DNA of 64,000 nucleotides from assembly GCF_001436415.1 (NCBI RefSeq), contig NZ_AYZB01000003.1, positions 1 to 64,000 on the forward strand. The letters run 5' to 3'. The DNA comes from Latilactobacillus graminis DSM 20719 (GTDB lineage Bacteria > Bacillota > Bacilli > Lactobacillales > Lactobacillaceae). Both the position numbers and the translations under genes were made by a program. The notes beneath the pieces were generated by a model. That model searched no databases. It saw nothing but the letters and a program-made list of their open reading frames with translations, and was not told where the DNA came from. The stretch's first letter is position 1. Every line of letters begins with the position of its first letter. Of the stretch, positions 52,100 to 60,216 are shown piece after piece.

Positions 52100-53512
52100 C
52101 TATCTAAGTGAAAAGCCTTGTGGTGAATTCAATCTTCTCCGACGTGTAAAGGATTTAGCAGTTGTTGTCCCTTCACCAGTTGGTGTTGCAATTGTTAAGG
52201 CTGAAGCACCTGTAAAGCCAACACCTGTTCCTGAATAAGTAGGACCGTTAACAACGAAAATCGATGTGTTCATCTTGTGAGCAGCACGGTTAATTTGAAC
52301 TAAGTCCCGTGAGTGAATTGAAGCTGTGTGGTGATAGCCTTGTTCTGCAATTAATGCAGCCTTCAATACGCTATCAAAATCTGGACAGCTAATAACTGGC
52401 ACGATTGGCATTAACATTTCAGTCATTGTGAATGGATGATCTACGCTAGCTTCAAGAATGATAACTGTTGGGTGACCTGTGTAAGAAATGTTTGCTTGGT
52501 CTAAGATGAAAGTTGCATCTTTCCCAACAAATTTACGATCAGGATCGCCATTATCTTTAATTGTCATCTTCACTAAACGATCGATGTCTTGTTTGTTTTT
52601 AAGCAAGAAAGCACCTTCTTGTTGCATCTTCGTAATCAATTCATCTTTGATTGATCGTTCTGCAATGACTTCTTTTTCAGCAGTACATAAAATATCATTA
52701 TCAAATGAAGCTGAATCAACGATGTTGTGGGCTGCTAATGAAATATCAGCTGTTGCATCAACCATTGCAGGCGGATTACCAGCACCAGCACCAATTGCTT
52801 TTTTACCACTTGTCATTGCTTGATGAACAACAGCAGGACCACCAGTAACAGCTAATAAAGCAACATCTGGATGCGACATCATTTGTTGAACAGATTCGAT
52901 GCTTGGTTGATCAAGACTGACCATCAAATTTTGAAGACCAGTTGCTTCATAAACGAATTCGTTTAATTTTTCGATTGTCCAGCGAGTAATGTTTTTAGCA
53001 CCAGGGTGAGCACCAAAGAAGACGGTATTCCCAGCAGCTAACATCATAATCCCGTTTGCAATTACAGTTTCAGCGGGGTTAGTACTTGGACCAACAGCAC
53101 CGATAACACCATATGGTGCATATTCGTACATGATTAAACCGCCATCACCGGTTTCAGCATCTGGTTGTAAAATTTCTGTGCCGGGCGTATTATATAGTGC
53201 ATTATTTAATTTAGCGATCTTTGCATCAACTGTTCCCATACCAGTTTCTTCTTTAATTTGTTTAGCCATCCATTCGATATGTGGGCGGAAACCTTCTTTA
53301 ATAGCTTCAACCACTTTGTTACGTATTTCGATTGGTTGATCAACATAATCTTCCCAAGCAGCTTTAGCAGCCGCAATTGCGTCATCTACATTACTAAAGA
53401 TACCATTGTGGCCTTTGCTACCAACGGTGCTTGGTTTGGATATTGAGTCAGACAAACTGGAACTTAATTCTTCTTCAAGGATTTTTCTGATTTTTTCTTC
53501 TAAGTTATCCAT
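52100..53512 (-). CDS. pduP: CoA-acylating propionaldehyde dehydrogenase PduP
   Basis: 470 residues of the aldehyde dehydrogenase superfamily (CoA-acylating branch). The active-site Cys is near 275 in DNDILCTAEKE. The first 18 residues (MDNLEEKIRKILEEELSS) form an amphipathic helix of the type that targets enzymes into microcompartments, followed by a flexible Ser-rich linker. It converts propionaldehyde and CoA to propionyl-CoA with NAD+. The gene lies between the haem-binding protein and pduQ. Confidence 0.95.
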   Translation of the reverse strand: MDNLEEKIRKILEEELSSSLSDSISKPSTVGSKGHNGIFSNVDDAIAAAKAAWEDYVDQPIEIRNKVVEAIKEGFRPHIEWMAKQIKEETGMGTVDAKIAKLNNALYNTPGTEILQPDAETGDGGLIMYEYAPYGVIGAVGPSTNPAETVIANGIMMLAAGNTVFFGAHPGAKNITRWTIEKLNEFVYEATGLQNLMVSLDQPSIESVQQMMSHPDVALLAVTGGPAVVHQAMTSGKKAIGAGAGNPPAMVDATADISLAAHNIVDSASFDNDILCTAEKEVIAERSIKDELITKMQQEGAFLLKNKQDIDRLVKMTIKDNGDPDRKFVGKDATFILDQANISYTGHPTVIILEASVDHPFTMTEMLMPIVPVISCPDFDSVLKAALIAEQGYHHTASIHSRDLVQINRAAHKMNTSIFVVNGPTYSGTGVGFTGASALTIATPTGEGTTTAKSFTRRRRLNSPQGFSLR

Positions 53513-53513
53513 T

Positions 53514-53987
53514 CTATTGAACTCCCTCTAAAATTTTTGTCACAATCGTTTGGCAAATACTTTGATCTTCTTCAACAGATCCACCACTAACCCCTACACC
53601 ACCAATAATAGCATTGTGGGTAGTAAGTGGTATGCCACCTGCAAATGTGACTAATTTACCCGATAACATTGTCGACATATCGTACAATGGTGCGCCTGGT
53701 TGCACTTGTTCACTGATTTCTTTAGTTGGCATCTTCATCGCAATTGCCGACCAAGCTTTTTTAGGCGCTAATTCAAGGCTGACAAGATTTGCATTGGGCA
53801 TATGATAGAGCATGATGGGATTTGCGTTTGCGTCCGTCACACACATTGTCACCCCAACACAGAGTTCGTTTGCACGCGCTTCACCCGCATCAAATGCTGA
53901 TTGGATGAAACTACGGCTAAAAATTGCTTGCCCAGATTGGTTAGTAATCGCCTGTTGAATCTCGGTTAAAATATTCTCAACTGCCAT
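53514..53987 (-). CDS. GlcG/HbpS-like protein, homologous to the C-terminal domain of PduO
   Basis: 157 residues, a single GlcG-like (haem-degrading/DUF336) domain. In Salmonella PduO the adenosyltransferase is followed by such a domain in one polypeptide; here it is a separate gene directly downstream of the adenosyltransferase. The domain's ATG follows pduO by two bases. GGIPLTTHNAIIGGVGVSGG is the conserved C-terminal segment. It probably binds haem or cobalamin and assists the adenosyltransferase; the exact function of this domain is unsettled. A helical N-terminus (ENILTEIQQAIT) could be an encapsulation signal. Confidence 0.85.
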   Translation of the reverse strand: MAVENILTEIQQAITNQSGQAIFSRSFIQSAFDAGEARANELCVGVTMCVTDANANPIMLYHMPNANLVSLELAPKKAWSAIAMKMPTKEISEQVQPGAPLYDMSTMLSGKLVTFAGGIPLTTHNAIIGGVGVSGGSVEEDQSICQTIVTKILEGVQ

Positions 53988-53989
53988 CG

Positions 53990-54565
53990 TTATTTACCCA
54001 CCTTTTCTTGATACCGCCGAACAACTTCATCAACTAATTTTTCTTTTTGATCAAAATCATCTTCTGCTCGCGCTAAGATGTATAACAAGTCCGAAAGACG
54101 ATTGACATACTTCAACAATCCAGATCTAACCGGCTTATCTTCATTTAAGCGTACAATTAACCGCTCCGCTCGCCGACAAACCGAACGACAAAGATGCAAA
54201 TGAGCACCAGCAATACTCTTGCCGGGTAAAATAAATTCATGAACCACTGGCAAATTATCAGTATAGTAATCGATTGTCGTCTCCAAGAGATGGACATCAT
54301 CTTCCGTTAACTGATGACTCTTACCGTAAAATTTATCCGTATTATCAGTTGCTAACTCACCGGCAACGATGAACATGTTATTTTGAATCGTCTCAAGTAG
54401 TTCGATATTTCGTGGGATCTTACAAAACTTTTGTGCAACACTCAGTTGACTGTTACATTCATCAATTGTTCCGTAGGCTTCCACGCGATCATCAAACTTT
54501 TTAACGCGGCGCCCGTCAAAAAGTGCGGTCGTTCCTTTATCACCTGTTTTAGTATAAATTGCCAT
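53990..54565 (-). CDS. pduO: Cob(I)alamin adenosyltransferase PduO
   Basis: 191 residues, a PduO-type ATP:cob(I)alamin adenosyltransferase. The N-terminal ATP motif TKTGDKGTTALFDGRRVKK (5-23), the CRSVCRRAER region (cobalamin-side Arg/Glu) and VNRLSDLLYILAR at the C-terminal end are all conserved. It makes adenosylcobalamin for the diol dehydratase. The Lactobacillus enzyme is a known single-domain type. ATG with AGGTGAG upstream. Downstream domain is encoded separately. Confidence 0.95.
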   Translation of the reverse strand: MAIYTKTGDKGTTALFDGRRVKKFDDRVEAYGTIDECNSQLSVAQKFCKIPRNIELLETIQNNMFIVAGELATDNTDKFYGKSHQLTEDDVHLLETTIDYYTDNLPVVHEFILPGKSIAGAHLHLCRSVCRRAERLIVRLNEDKPVRSGLLKYVNRLSDLLYILARAEDDFDQKEKLVDEVVRRYQEKVGK

Positions 54566-54575
54566 TTAAACTCAC

Positions 54576-54851
54576 CTACTTATCAAATCGATCCACAATT
54601 GCTACGATTGAAGCATCCGTTACATCTTGAGCAGATCTAGCAGTTTGTTGGAAGCTTCGGTGCGCCGCTGCCCCTCTCACAAAGAGAATTGTTTCGCCAA
54701 TTCCCGCACCAACTGTGTCTGTTGCAACCTCTTCAAATCTGACCGGTTGTCGTTCGCTATTAATTGGTTGAATAATCATTAACTTCTTGCCAACTAACGA
54801 TGTTGACTTTTGTGTGGCAACGACACTTCCCACAACTACTCCCATATACAT
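54576..54851 (-). CDS. pduN: Microcompartment vertex protein PduN
   Basis: 91 residues of the EutN/CcmL family, forming pentamers that cap the vertices of the shell. Conserved features are VVGSVVATQKSTSLVGKKLM and GAGIGETILFVRGAAA. The ATG has AAAGGG ten bases upstream; it overlaps the end of pduM by 16 bases, consistent with coupled translation. Confidence 0.93.
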   Translation of the reverse strand: MYMGVVVGSVVATQKSTSLVGKKLMIIQPINSERQPVRFEEVATDTVGAGIGETILFVRGAAAHRSFQQTARSAQDVTDASIVAIVDRFDK

Positions 54852-55348
54852 CGACTGTCAACCCTTTCAATAATCTGTATCTGGCTCTTGGCTAAAGCAT
54901 CAGCAGCAAGCGCCGTCAACTTCTGTTTTCTTAATTTTACTAATATATTGATCTGTTTCATAAACATGATATCGGCATACGTAATATATGGTTTATCAAT
55001 CACAACAATTGGCTGTTGATCCTTACTAATCATTTGAACGGGCCATTTGGTTAACAATTGCCAAGGAATGAGATTTACGTCGGCAAACCCCACTCGAATT
55101 TCAAAATTAATCCCATAATTAAAGCCTTTTTGAAACCATTGTACCCAATCATTGGCAGTGGTATCTAGCGTGATTAACGTTTTGAGAAATAAAACATCGA
55201 CATATTCTAGTATTACCGTTTGATGGGTTAGAAAGACTGATTCACCGGGACAATCATCTTCGATACTAACGGTTATCGGCTGTTCAGCGCGTTGCGCTAA
55301 TATCTGCGTCACCGTTTTGATCAGCTGATTCAAATCGATTTGGCTCAT
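54836..55348 (-). CDS. pduM: Microcompartment protein PduM
   Basis: 170 residues of the PduM family, required for microcompartment integrity but structurally little studied. Position between pduL and pduN identifies it. N-terminal helix MSQIDLNQLIKTVTQILAQR is amphipathic like encapsulation peptides, suggesting it sits at the core-shell interface. ATG 55348 has AAGGAGG seven bases upstream. The remaining sequence is beta-rich. Confidence 0.85.
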   Translation of the reverse strand: MSQIDLNQLIKTVTQILAQRAEQPITVSIEDDCPGESVFLTHQTVILEYVDVLFLKTLITLDTTANDWVQWFQKGFNYGINFEIRVGFADVNLIPWQLLTKWPVQMISKDQQPIVVIDKPYITYADIMFMKQINILVKLRKQKLTALAADALAKSQIQIIERVDSRCIWE

Positions 55349-55380
55349 CAACGCGCCTCCTTACTTGCATTCTGCACTGA

Positions 55381-56025
55381 TTATTGTTCTGGTTTTGCTT
55401 CAACAATCCGTGCAACAGTGTTAGCTTGGATATTTGCAGCATTAGCTTCATCCGTATCAATATGCATTTCCAAAACAAAGTCTTCACGTGGTCGTGCTAA
55501 GACATCATCAAAGATTGTCCGACGACCTTCTGATTCGATTGCTACTTGTACATTGTCACCATACTTAACGCCGAATTTAGCAGCATCTTGTAGGCTCATG
55601 TGAATGTGACGTTTAGCAATGATGACCCCTTGAATTGTGATTTCTGCAAATTCTGATCTCACTTTAATCGATGGGGCACCTTCTAAATCACCTGATAAGC
55701 GAATTGGTGCATCAATTGCCAATTGGAAGGCCTCTGTTTTAGAGATTTCAACTTGGCTATGTTTACGTGTCGGACCAAGAATTCTAACGTTATTAATTTC
55801 AACGCCGTTTGGGCCAACCAATGTGACTTTTTGTTCAGAAGCAAAATCAGATGGTTGTTTCAACTGACGAAATACCGTCATCTTTTGTCCTGGGAATAAA
55901 CGATCAAAATCTTCATCTGTTAGGTGAATATGATGGTTCGAAACACCAACCGGAATGCTTGGTGTTCCATTTAGTTCTTCATCAATAATTTTACGAATAA
56001 TTGTTCTTAATTGGCTCTCGTCCAT
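55381..56025 (-). CDS. pduL: Phosphate propanoyltransferase PduL
   Basis: 214 residues of the PduL phosphotransacylase family (not related to Pta). Zinc-binding His clusters NHHIHLT (about 30-36) and KRHIHMS (about 138-144) are present. The N-terminal helix MDESQLRTIIRKIIDEELNG is an encapsulation peptide. It converts propionyl-CoA and phosphate to propionyl phosphate and recycles CoA inside the shell. Confidence 0.94.
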   Translation of the reverse strand: MDESQLRTIIRKIIDEELNGTPSIPVGVSNHHIHLTDEDFDRLFPGQKMTVFRQLKQPSDFASEQKVTLVGPNGVEINNVRILGPTRKHSQVEISKTEAFQLAIDAPIRLSGDLEGAPSIKVRSEFAEITIQGVIIAKRHIHMSLQDAAKFGVKYGDNVQVAIESEGRRTIFDDVLARPREDFVLEMHIDTDEANAANIQANTVARIVEAKPEQ

Positions 56026-56070
56026 TATGTCTTGCCTCCAACTTAATTAACCTTTTAAAACGAATATTGC

Positions 56071-56343
56071 TTATTTGCTAGGCAAGATTTTTTCAACATC
56101 TGTGTGTGGACGAGGGATTACGTAGCTTGATACCACTTCGCCAACGTTTTCAGCTGATGATGTCCCTGCGTCTACAGCTGCTTTAACGGCACCAACATCC
56201 CCACGAACGATAACTGTTACTAAACCTGACCCAATTTTTTCGTAGCCTTCGAGTGATACGTTGGCTGCTTTAACCATTGAATCTGCTGCTTCGATTGCTG
56301 CGACTAAACCTTTAGTTTCGATCATTCCTAATGCGTTATTCAT
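56071..56343 (-). CDS. pduJ: Microcompartment shell protein PduJ
   Basis: 90 residues, a single BMC domain very similar to PduA, including the pore-side [19 protein letters not shown] segment and the IPRPH end. It forms hexameric facets. ATG with GGAGG. Follows pduK. Confidence 0.93.
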   Translation of the reverse strand: MNNALGMIETKGLVAAIEAADSMVKAANVSLEGYEKIGSGLVTVIVRGDVGAVKAAVDAGTSSAENVGEVVSSYVIPRPHTDVEKILPSK

Positions 56344-56368
56344 AATATTTTCCTCCTAGAAAACTGTT

Positions 56369-56716
56369 TTATTTGTTATTTTTTGATGATTTTGATTCTG
56401 TTTTAGTTGTCTTTGGTTCCATTTTTGATGCTACTTTAGCAGCTGGCTTTTCAGTAATAAACTTACCAAGCTCGTCTGTTGGTCGTGCAATCACTTTAGC
56501 TGTCACAAACTTACCTGCGGCTTCTGCCACAGCTTGCCCATCTGAGACTGCAGCTTGCACAGCGCCAACATCACCGTTAACATAAATTGTCATCCAGCCA
56601 GCACCTTTGGTTCGTTCCAAGCGACTAATCGTGATATCTGCTGTCTTAACCATTGAATCCGCAACATACACTGCTGTTGAAAAGCCAACAACTTCTACTA
56701 ATCCTAATGCGTTCAA
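56369..56716 (-). CDS. pduK: Microcompartment shell protein PduK
   Basis: 115 residues: a BMC domain (about 1-88; NALGLVEVVGFSTAVYVADSM) followed by a Lys/Ser/Thr-rich tail (about 89-115). The tail is shorter than in Salmonella PduK and lacks the C-terminal Cys cluster. A minor shell component. Located between pduH and pduJ, as in other lactobacilli. Confidence 0.9.
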   Translation of the reverse strand: MNALGLVEVVGFSTAVYVADSMVKTADITISRLERTKGAGWMTIYVNGDVGAVQAAVSDGQAVAEAAGKFVTAKVIARPTDELGKFITEKPAAKVASKMEPKTTKTESKSSKNNK

Positions 56717-56731
56717 ATTCTAACACTTCCT

Positions 56732-57064
56732 TTAATCGATTTCTTTAAACGGTACACCCTTGACTAGTCGTGCTGCATTAGCACCCAGTCGATCTAATTG
56801 ATCAGGCCGATTTATCGCAACTTTAAATAGTGGTTCTGCCGCTGGCAAATTTTTGAAATGTAAATAGGTGTAATCTCTGTCATAGGCTAGCCCCACTGAT
56901 AACTGCGATTCGATTGCACTTTGATAAGCACGTTCAACCGTTGTCTGACCATCTATTTCGGCAAATCGGAAAGGAATTTCTTCTTCTTCAATACCGTACA
57001 GAAGTGGTTGAATCAACGTATCATCAATTCCACTAGCAATAATGATTTCTGGTTTTTTAGTCAT
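56732..57064 (-). CDS. pduH: Diol dehydratase reactivase small subunit PduH
   Basis: 110 residues; the family features PEIIIASG at the start and LPVGLAYDRDYTYLHFKNLP-like central region are present (here LSVGLAYDRDY). Together with PduG it exchanges damaged cobalamin for fresh adenosylcobalamin in the dehydratase. ATG 57064 lies one base after the pduG stop codon, with GGTGG upstream. Stoichiometric coupling is likely. Confidence 0.92.
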   Translation of the reverse strand: MTKKPEIIIASGIDDTLIQPLLYGIEEEEIPFRFAEIDGQTTVERAYQSAIESQLSVGLAYDRDYTYLHFKNLPAAEPLFKVAINRPDQLDRLGANAARLVKGVPFKEID

Positions 57065-57065
57065 A

Positions 57066-58898
57066 TCATCCACCGATGCTTTCTGCATAAGCCAGAATCA
57101 AGCCAGTCGCAACAGCATTTCGAGGGCCTTCAATAGCACGGATATTACCTCGTCCTGCCACTAAGTTGTATCGTGATAATTCATCCGTCACTAGTTGTGG
57201 AATTTCAAAATCTAAAGCCGATCCTCCCACGATGACTACGAACGGAATATCACGAATGCTACCGGTTGGACTAACATGCTTCAAAGCACGAATGGCATTT
57301 TCTACAAACACCCTTTTTTTGGCAGTTTGACGCACACGCTTAATCTTTTCAATGTTCAAATCACCTGGAATGGGAACAAAACCATTTGGCGTATCAACTA
57401 CTGTTTTCGCAAATAAATTTCCTGGAAGAGCTTTATCAAAGAATTGAACACTGCCATCTTCATGACGGATAAAGAATAAACTTTCAACCTTCGCTAACGG
57501 GTATTTCTTAATATCTTCGGCTAAATACTGATCATCTAAACCTAATTCCGAATTAATAATCATCGTAACCATGTCGCCTGCACCAGCTAAATGAATTGCA
57601 ACCGTTTCGCCAGATGCATTGATGATCGATGCATCTGTAGATCCGGCACCAAGATCAAGAATTGCCATTGGTGCCGTCGTTCCGGGAGTCGTTAATGCCC
57701 CGAGAATCGCAGCTTCCGCTTCCGCGCCACCGATTTCAACTTCAATCGACTGGAACTCCTTCTTAATTTCAGTCGCAATCATCGCCATTTGTAAGTGGTC
57801 GGATTTAACCATTGAGGCAATTCCAACCGCTTGTTCCATTGAAAACTCGCCAGCTAAGCCACCCTTAACATCAATCGGTACAGACGTTGTGACGGCTAGT
57901 AAATCTTGAATAAAAATTTCATTCAATGACTTGTTCGTTAAGTCCGCCATTGTTTGACGAACCCGTTCGAGCATGCCACCAATGTTTGTGCCTGCTTCAC
58001 CATTAACGTTATCAATGTGTTTAAAGGTTGAAACAGCCGCCATGATTTTATCTGCCCCAGCAGCTAAATCGACCGTTTGCGTTCGCCCATCACCTTGAAT
58101 TGTAATCGAACCAGCAGGAATGACCCGTGCCTTAACATCACCCTCTGGCGTTTTAATCACCACGGCTGACCGATTACCAATCAATGCGCGTGAAACTGGC
58201 ACGATGTTCTTTGTTTCATCCGAATTTAGATTAAAGACTGTCGCAATCCCATACGGATTTGATAATTGCGTAATTACTTTCCCTTTATCAGCAACTTCAA
58301 CGGTTGCCAACATGTCCAGTGGAATCTTGTCGATATATGCGACTTCATCCACAATCGGAATCACTTTATCAAGTCGATTATTGACTAAAACGCCATCATC
58401 CGCTTGTAAAATGGCTGCCGTAATTTGGTAACCTGATTGCCAATAAAGGTTAATCAGTTTGGCACTATCCACAAAATCAATCGTTTTAGGGATAACAACG
58501 ATATATTGGCGACTTTTGTCAGTTTGCTGATACAATTCCGCAATGTTTACCGTATATCCAATCCCTAATCCCAATCCACCCGGTGTCTTAGGATTATGGC
58601 CAATCATTGTTGATTCAGTAATGATTGTCTCAGTAATGGTTTCCATCGCAACATCACCAATAACCGGTGTTGCTTCATTAATCCGAATCAGATCAACTGC
58701 TTCGATTGTTAGTTGGCATTTTTCAAGCAAACCATTAATCGCCGTTTTAATCCCAAACAGATTTTGCTTAGTCCCCTTGATTCCCGTTGTTTCTGCAATA
58801 TTAGATTGAATAAACTGAATGCGTCCGTCTGATTCAATTTCGGCAAGCACGACTTCTGTTGACGAGTTACCAATATCAACACCAATGACCCTTTTCAA
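57066..58898 (-). CDS. pduG: Diol dehydratase reactivase large subunit PduG
   Basis: 610 residues, an actin/Hsp70-like ATPase: VIGVDIGNSSTEVVLAE at the N-terminus (phosphate 1), AILDLGAGSTDASII (phosphate 2, near 413) and VIVGGSALDFE (adenosine motif). It reactivates the inactivated dehydratase by ATP-driven release of inactive cobalamin. TTG or ATG start near 58898 with GTGAGGA upstream. It follows pduE. Confidence 0.95.
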   Translation of the reverse strand: MKRVIGVDIGNSSTEVVLAEIESDGRIQFIQSNIAETTGIKGTKQNLFGIKTAINGLLEKCQLTIEAVDLIRINEATPVIGDVAMETITETIITESTMIGHNPKTPGGLGLGIGYTVNIAELYQQTDKSRQYIVVIPKTIDFVDSAKLINLYWQSGYQITAAILQADDGVLVNNRLDKVIPIVDEVAYIDKIPLDMLATVEVADKGKVITQLSNPYGIATVFNLNSDETKNIVPVSRALIGNRSAVVIKTPEGDVKARVIPAGSITIQGDGRTQTVDLAAGADKIMAAVSTFKHIDNVNGEAGTNIGGMLERVRQTMADLTNKSLNEIFIQDLLAVTTSVPIDVKGGLAGEFSMEQAVGIASMVKSDHLQMAMIATEIKKEFQSIEVEIGGAEAEAAILGALTTPGTTAPMAILDLGAGSTDASIINASGETVAIHLAGAGDMVTMIINSELGLDDQYLAEDIKKYPLAKVESLFFIRHEDGSVQFFDKALPGNLFAKTVVDTPNGFVPIPGDLNIEKIKRVRQTAKKRVFVENAIRALKHVSPTGSIRDIPFVVIVGGSALDFEIPQLVTDELSRYNLVAGRGNIRAIEGPRNAVATGLILAYAESIGG

Positions 58899-58924
58899 GT
58901 TAATCAGTCCTCACTTGAGATAAA

Positions 58925-59452
58925 CTAGTTATCTCCTTTGAATTTCTTACGAATACCATACATTTCAACGGCTTCTCTTACAAAACCAGCTGTAATCTTA
59001 GCGTTATATTTATTTTCCAATTCGTTTGCAATAGCTAATAATTCTTCTTTTGTGGAACGATATGGTCTAAGTGCGCCGTACATTTCCAAAAGGCGTTCGT
59101 CCGGAATAGCTGTTAATTCAGCAGCCCGATCAAAGTTGCTCTTCAAAGCACCACGACCAGCACTTTCAGCGATTTCACCTTGCGCTTTCAATGTTGCTGG
59201 TGCAATCCGTAAATCTTCTGGTTTAACTTGACCATTTATTGCCGCTTCGATTGTAATTTCATTAATGTTCTTTCCGTTTGGTGCGTTGACCATTTCGGGA
59301 TGTTTCTTGAAAAGTGGATAGTCAGCCGCAGTCATTTTAGTGTGACCAGCTTGATTATCTACTTTCCTAGTTGGTACTGTCGTTTCAGATTGCGGTGCTT
59401 GTTGACCAGCTTCCTTAACGATTTTATTAATTAGATCATTAATTTCAGACAT
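58925..59452 (-). CDS. pduE: Propanediol/glycerol dehydratase small subunit PduE
   Basis: 175 residues, typical of the gamma subunit: ADYPLFKKHPEMVNAPNGKNINEIT, RPYRSTKEELLAIANELENKYNAK and the C-terminal FVREAVEMYGIRKK are all family signatures. The N-terminal SEINDLINKIVKEAG helix is an encapsulation-type peptide, and a Gln/Ser-rich linker separates it from the core. ATG 59452 is chosen; a GTG four codons upstream is possible and the ribosome site is weak either way. Confidence 0.93.
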   Translation of the reverse strand: MSEINDLINKIVKEAGQQAPQSETTVPTRKVDNQAGHTKMTAADYPLFKKHPEMVNAPNGKNINEITIEAAINGQVKPEDLRIAPATLKAQGEIAESAGRGALKSNFDRAAELTAIPDERLLEMYGALRPYRSTKEELLAIANELENKYNAKITAGFVREAVEMYGIRKKFKGDN

Positions 59453-59470
59453 ATTCTCACCCACATTCTG

Positions 59471-60184
59471 CTAACTAAAGTTTAATTCGACTTCTTCAGG
59501 TTCTTTACCAATCACAACATATTTCGTTTCCTTAATATGCATTAATGCCGATTTAGCTTGATATTGAACCCGTGACATTTGATCATTGACAGTCGGTACC
59601 GGTGTTGGCGATTCGCCTTTAGCGTAACGAGCTGCATTGCGTCCGATTGCCCGGTATGTTTCCGGTGTAATAACGGGTGCCTGTGGGAACAATTCAAGAT
59701 TTGATAAAGGTTCCAAATCCTTTTGGTGGATGATGGTTGTCCCTTTAGATTGAATTGCAATCGCAACCCCTGATCCTGAGTAACCGTCAGCTTCAGCGCC
59801 AGCAAATGAAACGTCTGCTGTTCTGTAAACTTTAATTACTCTGGCTTTTAATCCTTCTTCTTCAATCCCAGCAATGGTTTGTCGTAGAATCTCTTTGTGT
59901 GCAAGCCCCGTCATATTCTCAGTCATATGTTCTGCAAAACCGGGTAAGACTGCAATGACAACTTCATCCGTTGTTGTTCCCTTTTTAGCAATCCCCGTTC
60001 GCTTGAACCAATCGAGCTTAAGTGGTGCATCCGTTGCTTCTGGTTGACCAATTTTAGATGCCGTAGAAGCAGGTTTTTCCGTCACTTCTGATCCTCTGAA
60101 ATCAACTTTACGGTCAACTTCTTGTGCTTCTGCAATGACTTGCTTAACAATCTGTCGTAGTAAATCTTCATTCACTTCAACCAT
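59471..60184 (-). CDS. pduD: Propanediol/glycerol dehydratase medium subunit PduD
   Basis: 237 residues of the beta subunit, with [25 protein letters not shown] and [19 protein letters not shown]. The first 20 residues ([20 protein letters not shown]) form the known targeting helix that directs the dehydratase into the microcompartment. It lies between pduC and pduE. ATG with AAAGGAGG. Confidence 0.95.
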   Translation of the reverse strand: MVEVNEDLLRQIVKQVIAEAQEVDRKVDFRGSEVTEKPASTASKIGQPEATDAPLKLDWFKRTGIAKKGTTTDEVVIAVLPGFAEHMTENMTGLAHKEILRQTIAGIEEEGLKARVIKVYRTADVSFAGAEADGYSGSGVAIAIQSKGTTIIHQKDLEPLSNLELFPQAPVITPETYRAIGRNAARYAKGESPTPVPTVNDQMSRVQYQAKSALMHIKETKYVVIGKEPEEVELNFS

Positions 60185-60216
60185 GAATTACTGGCCTCCT
60201 TTTTGCAGTAATCAAT

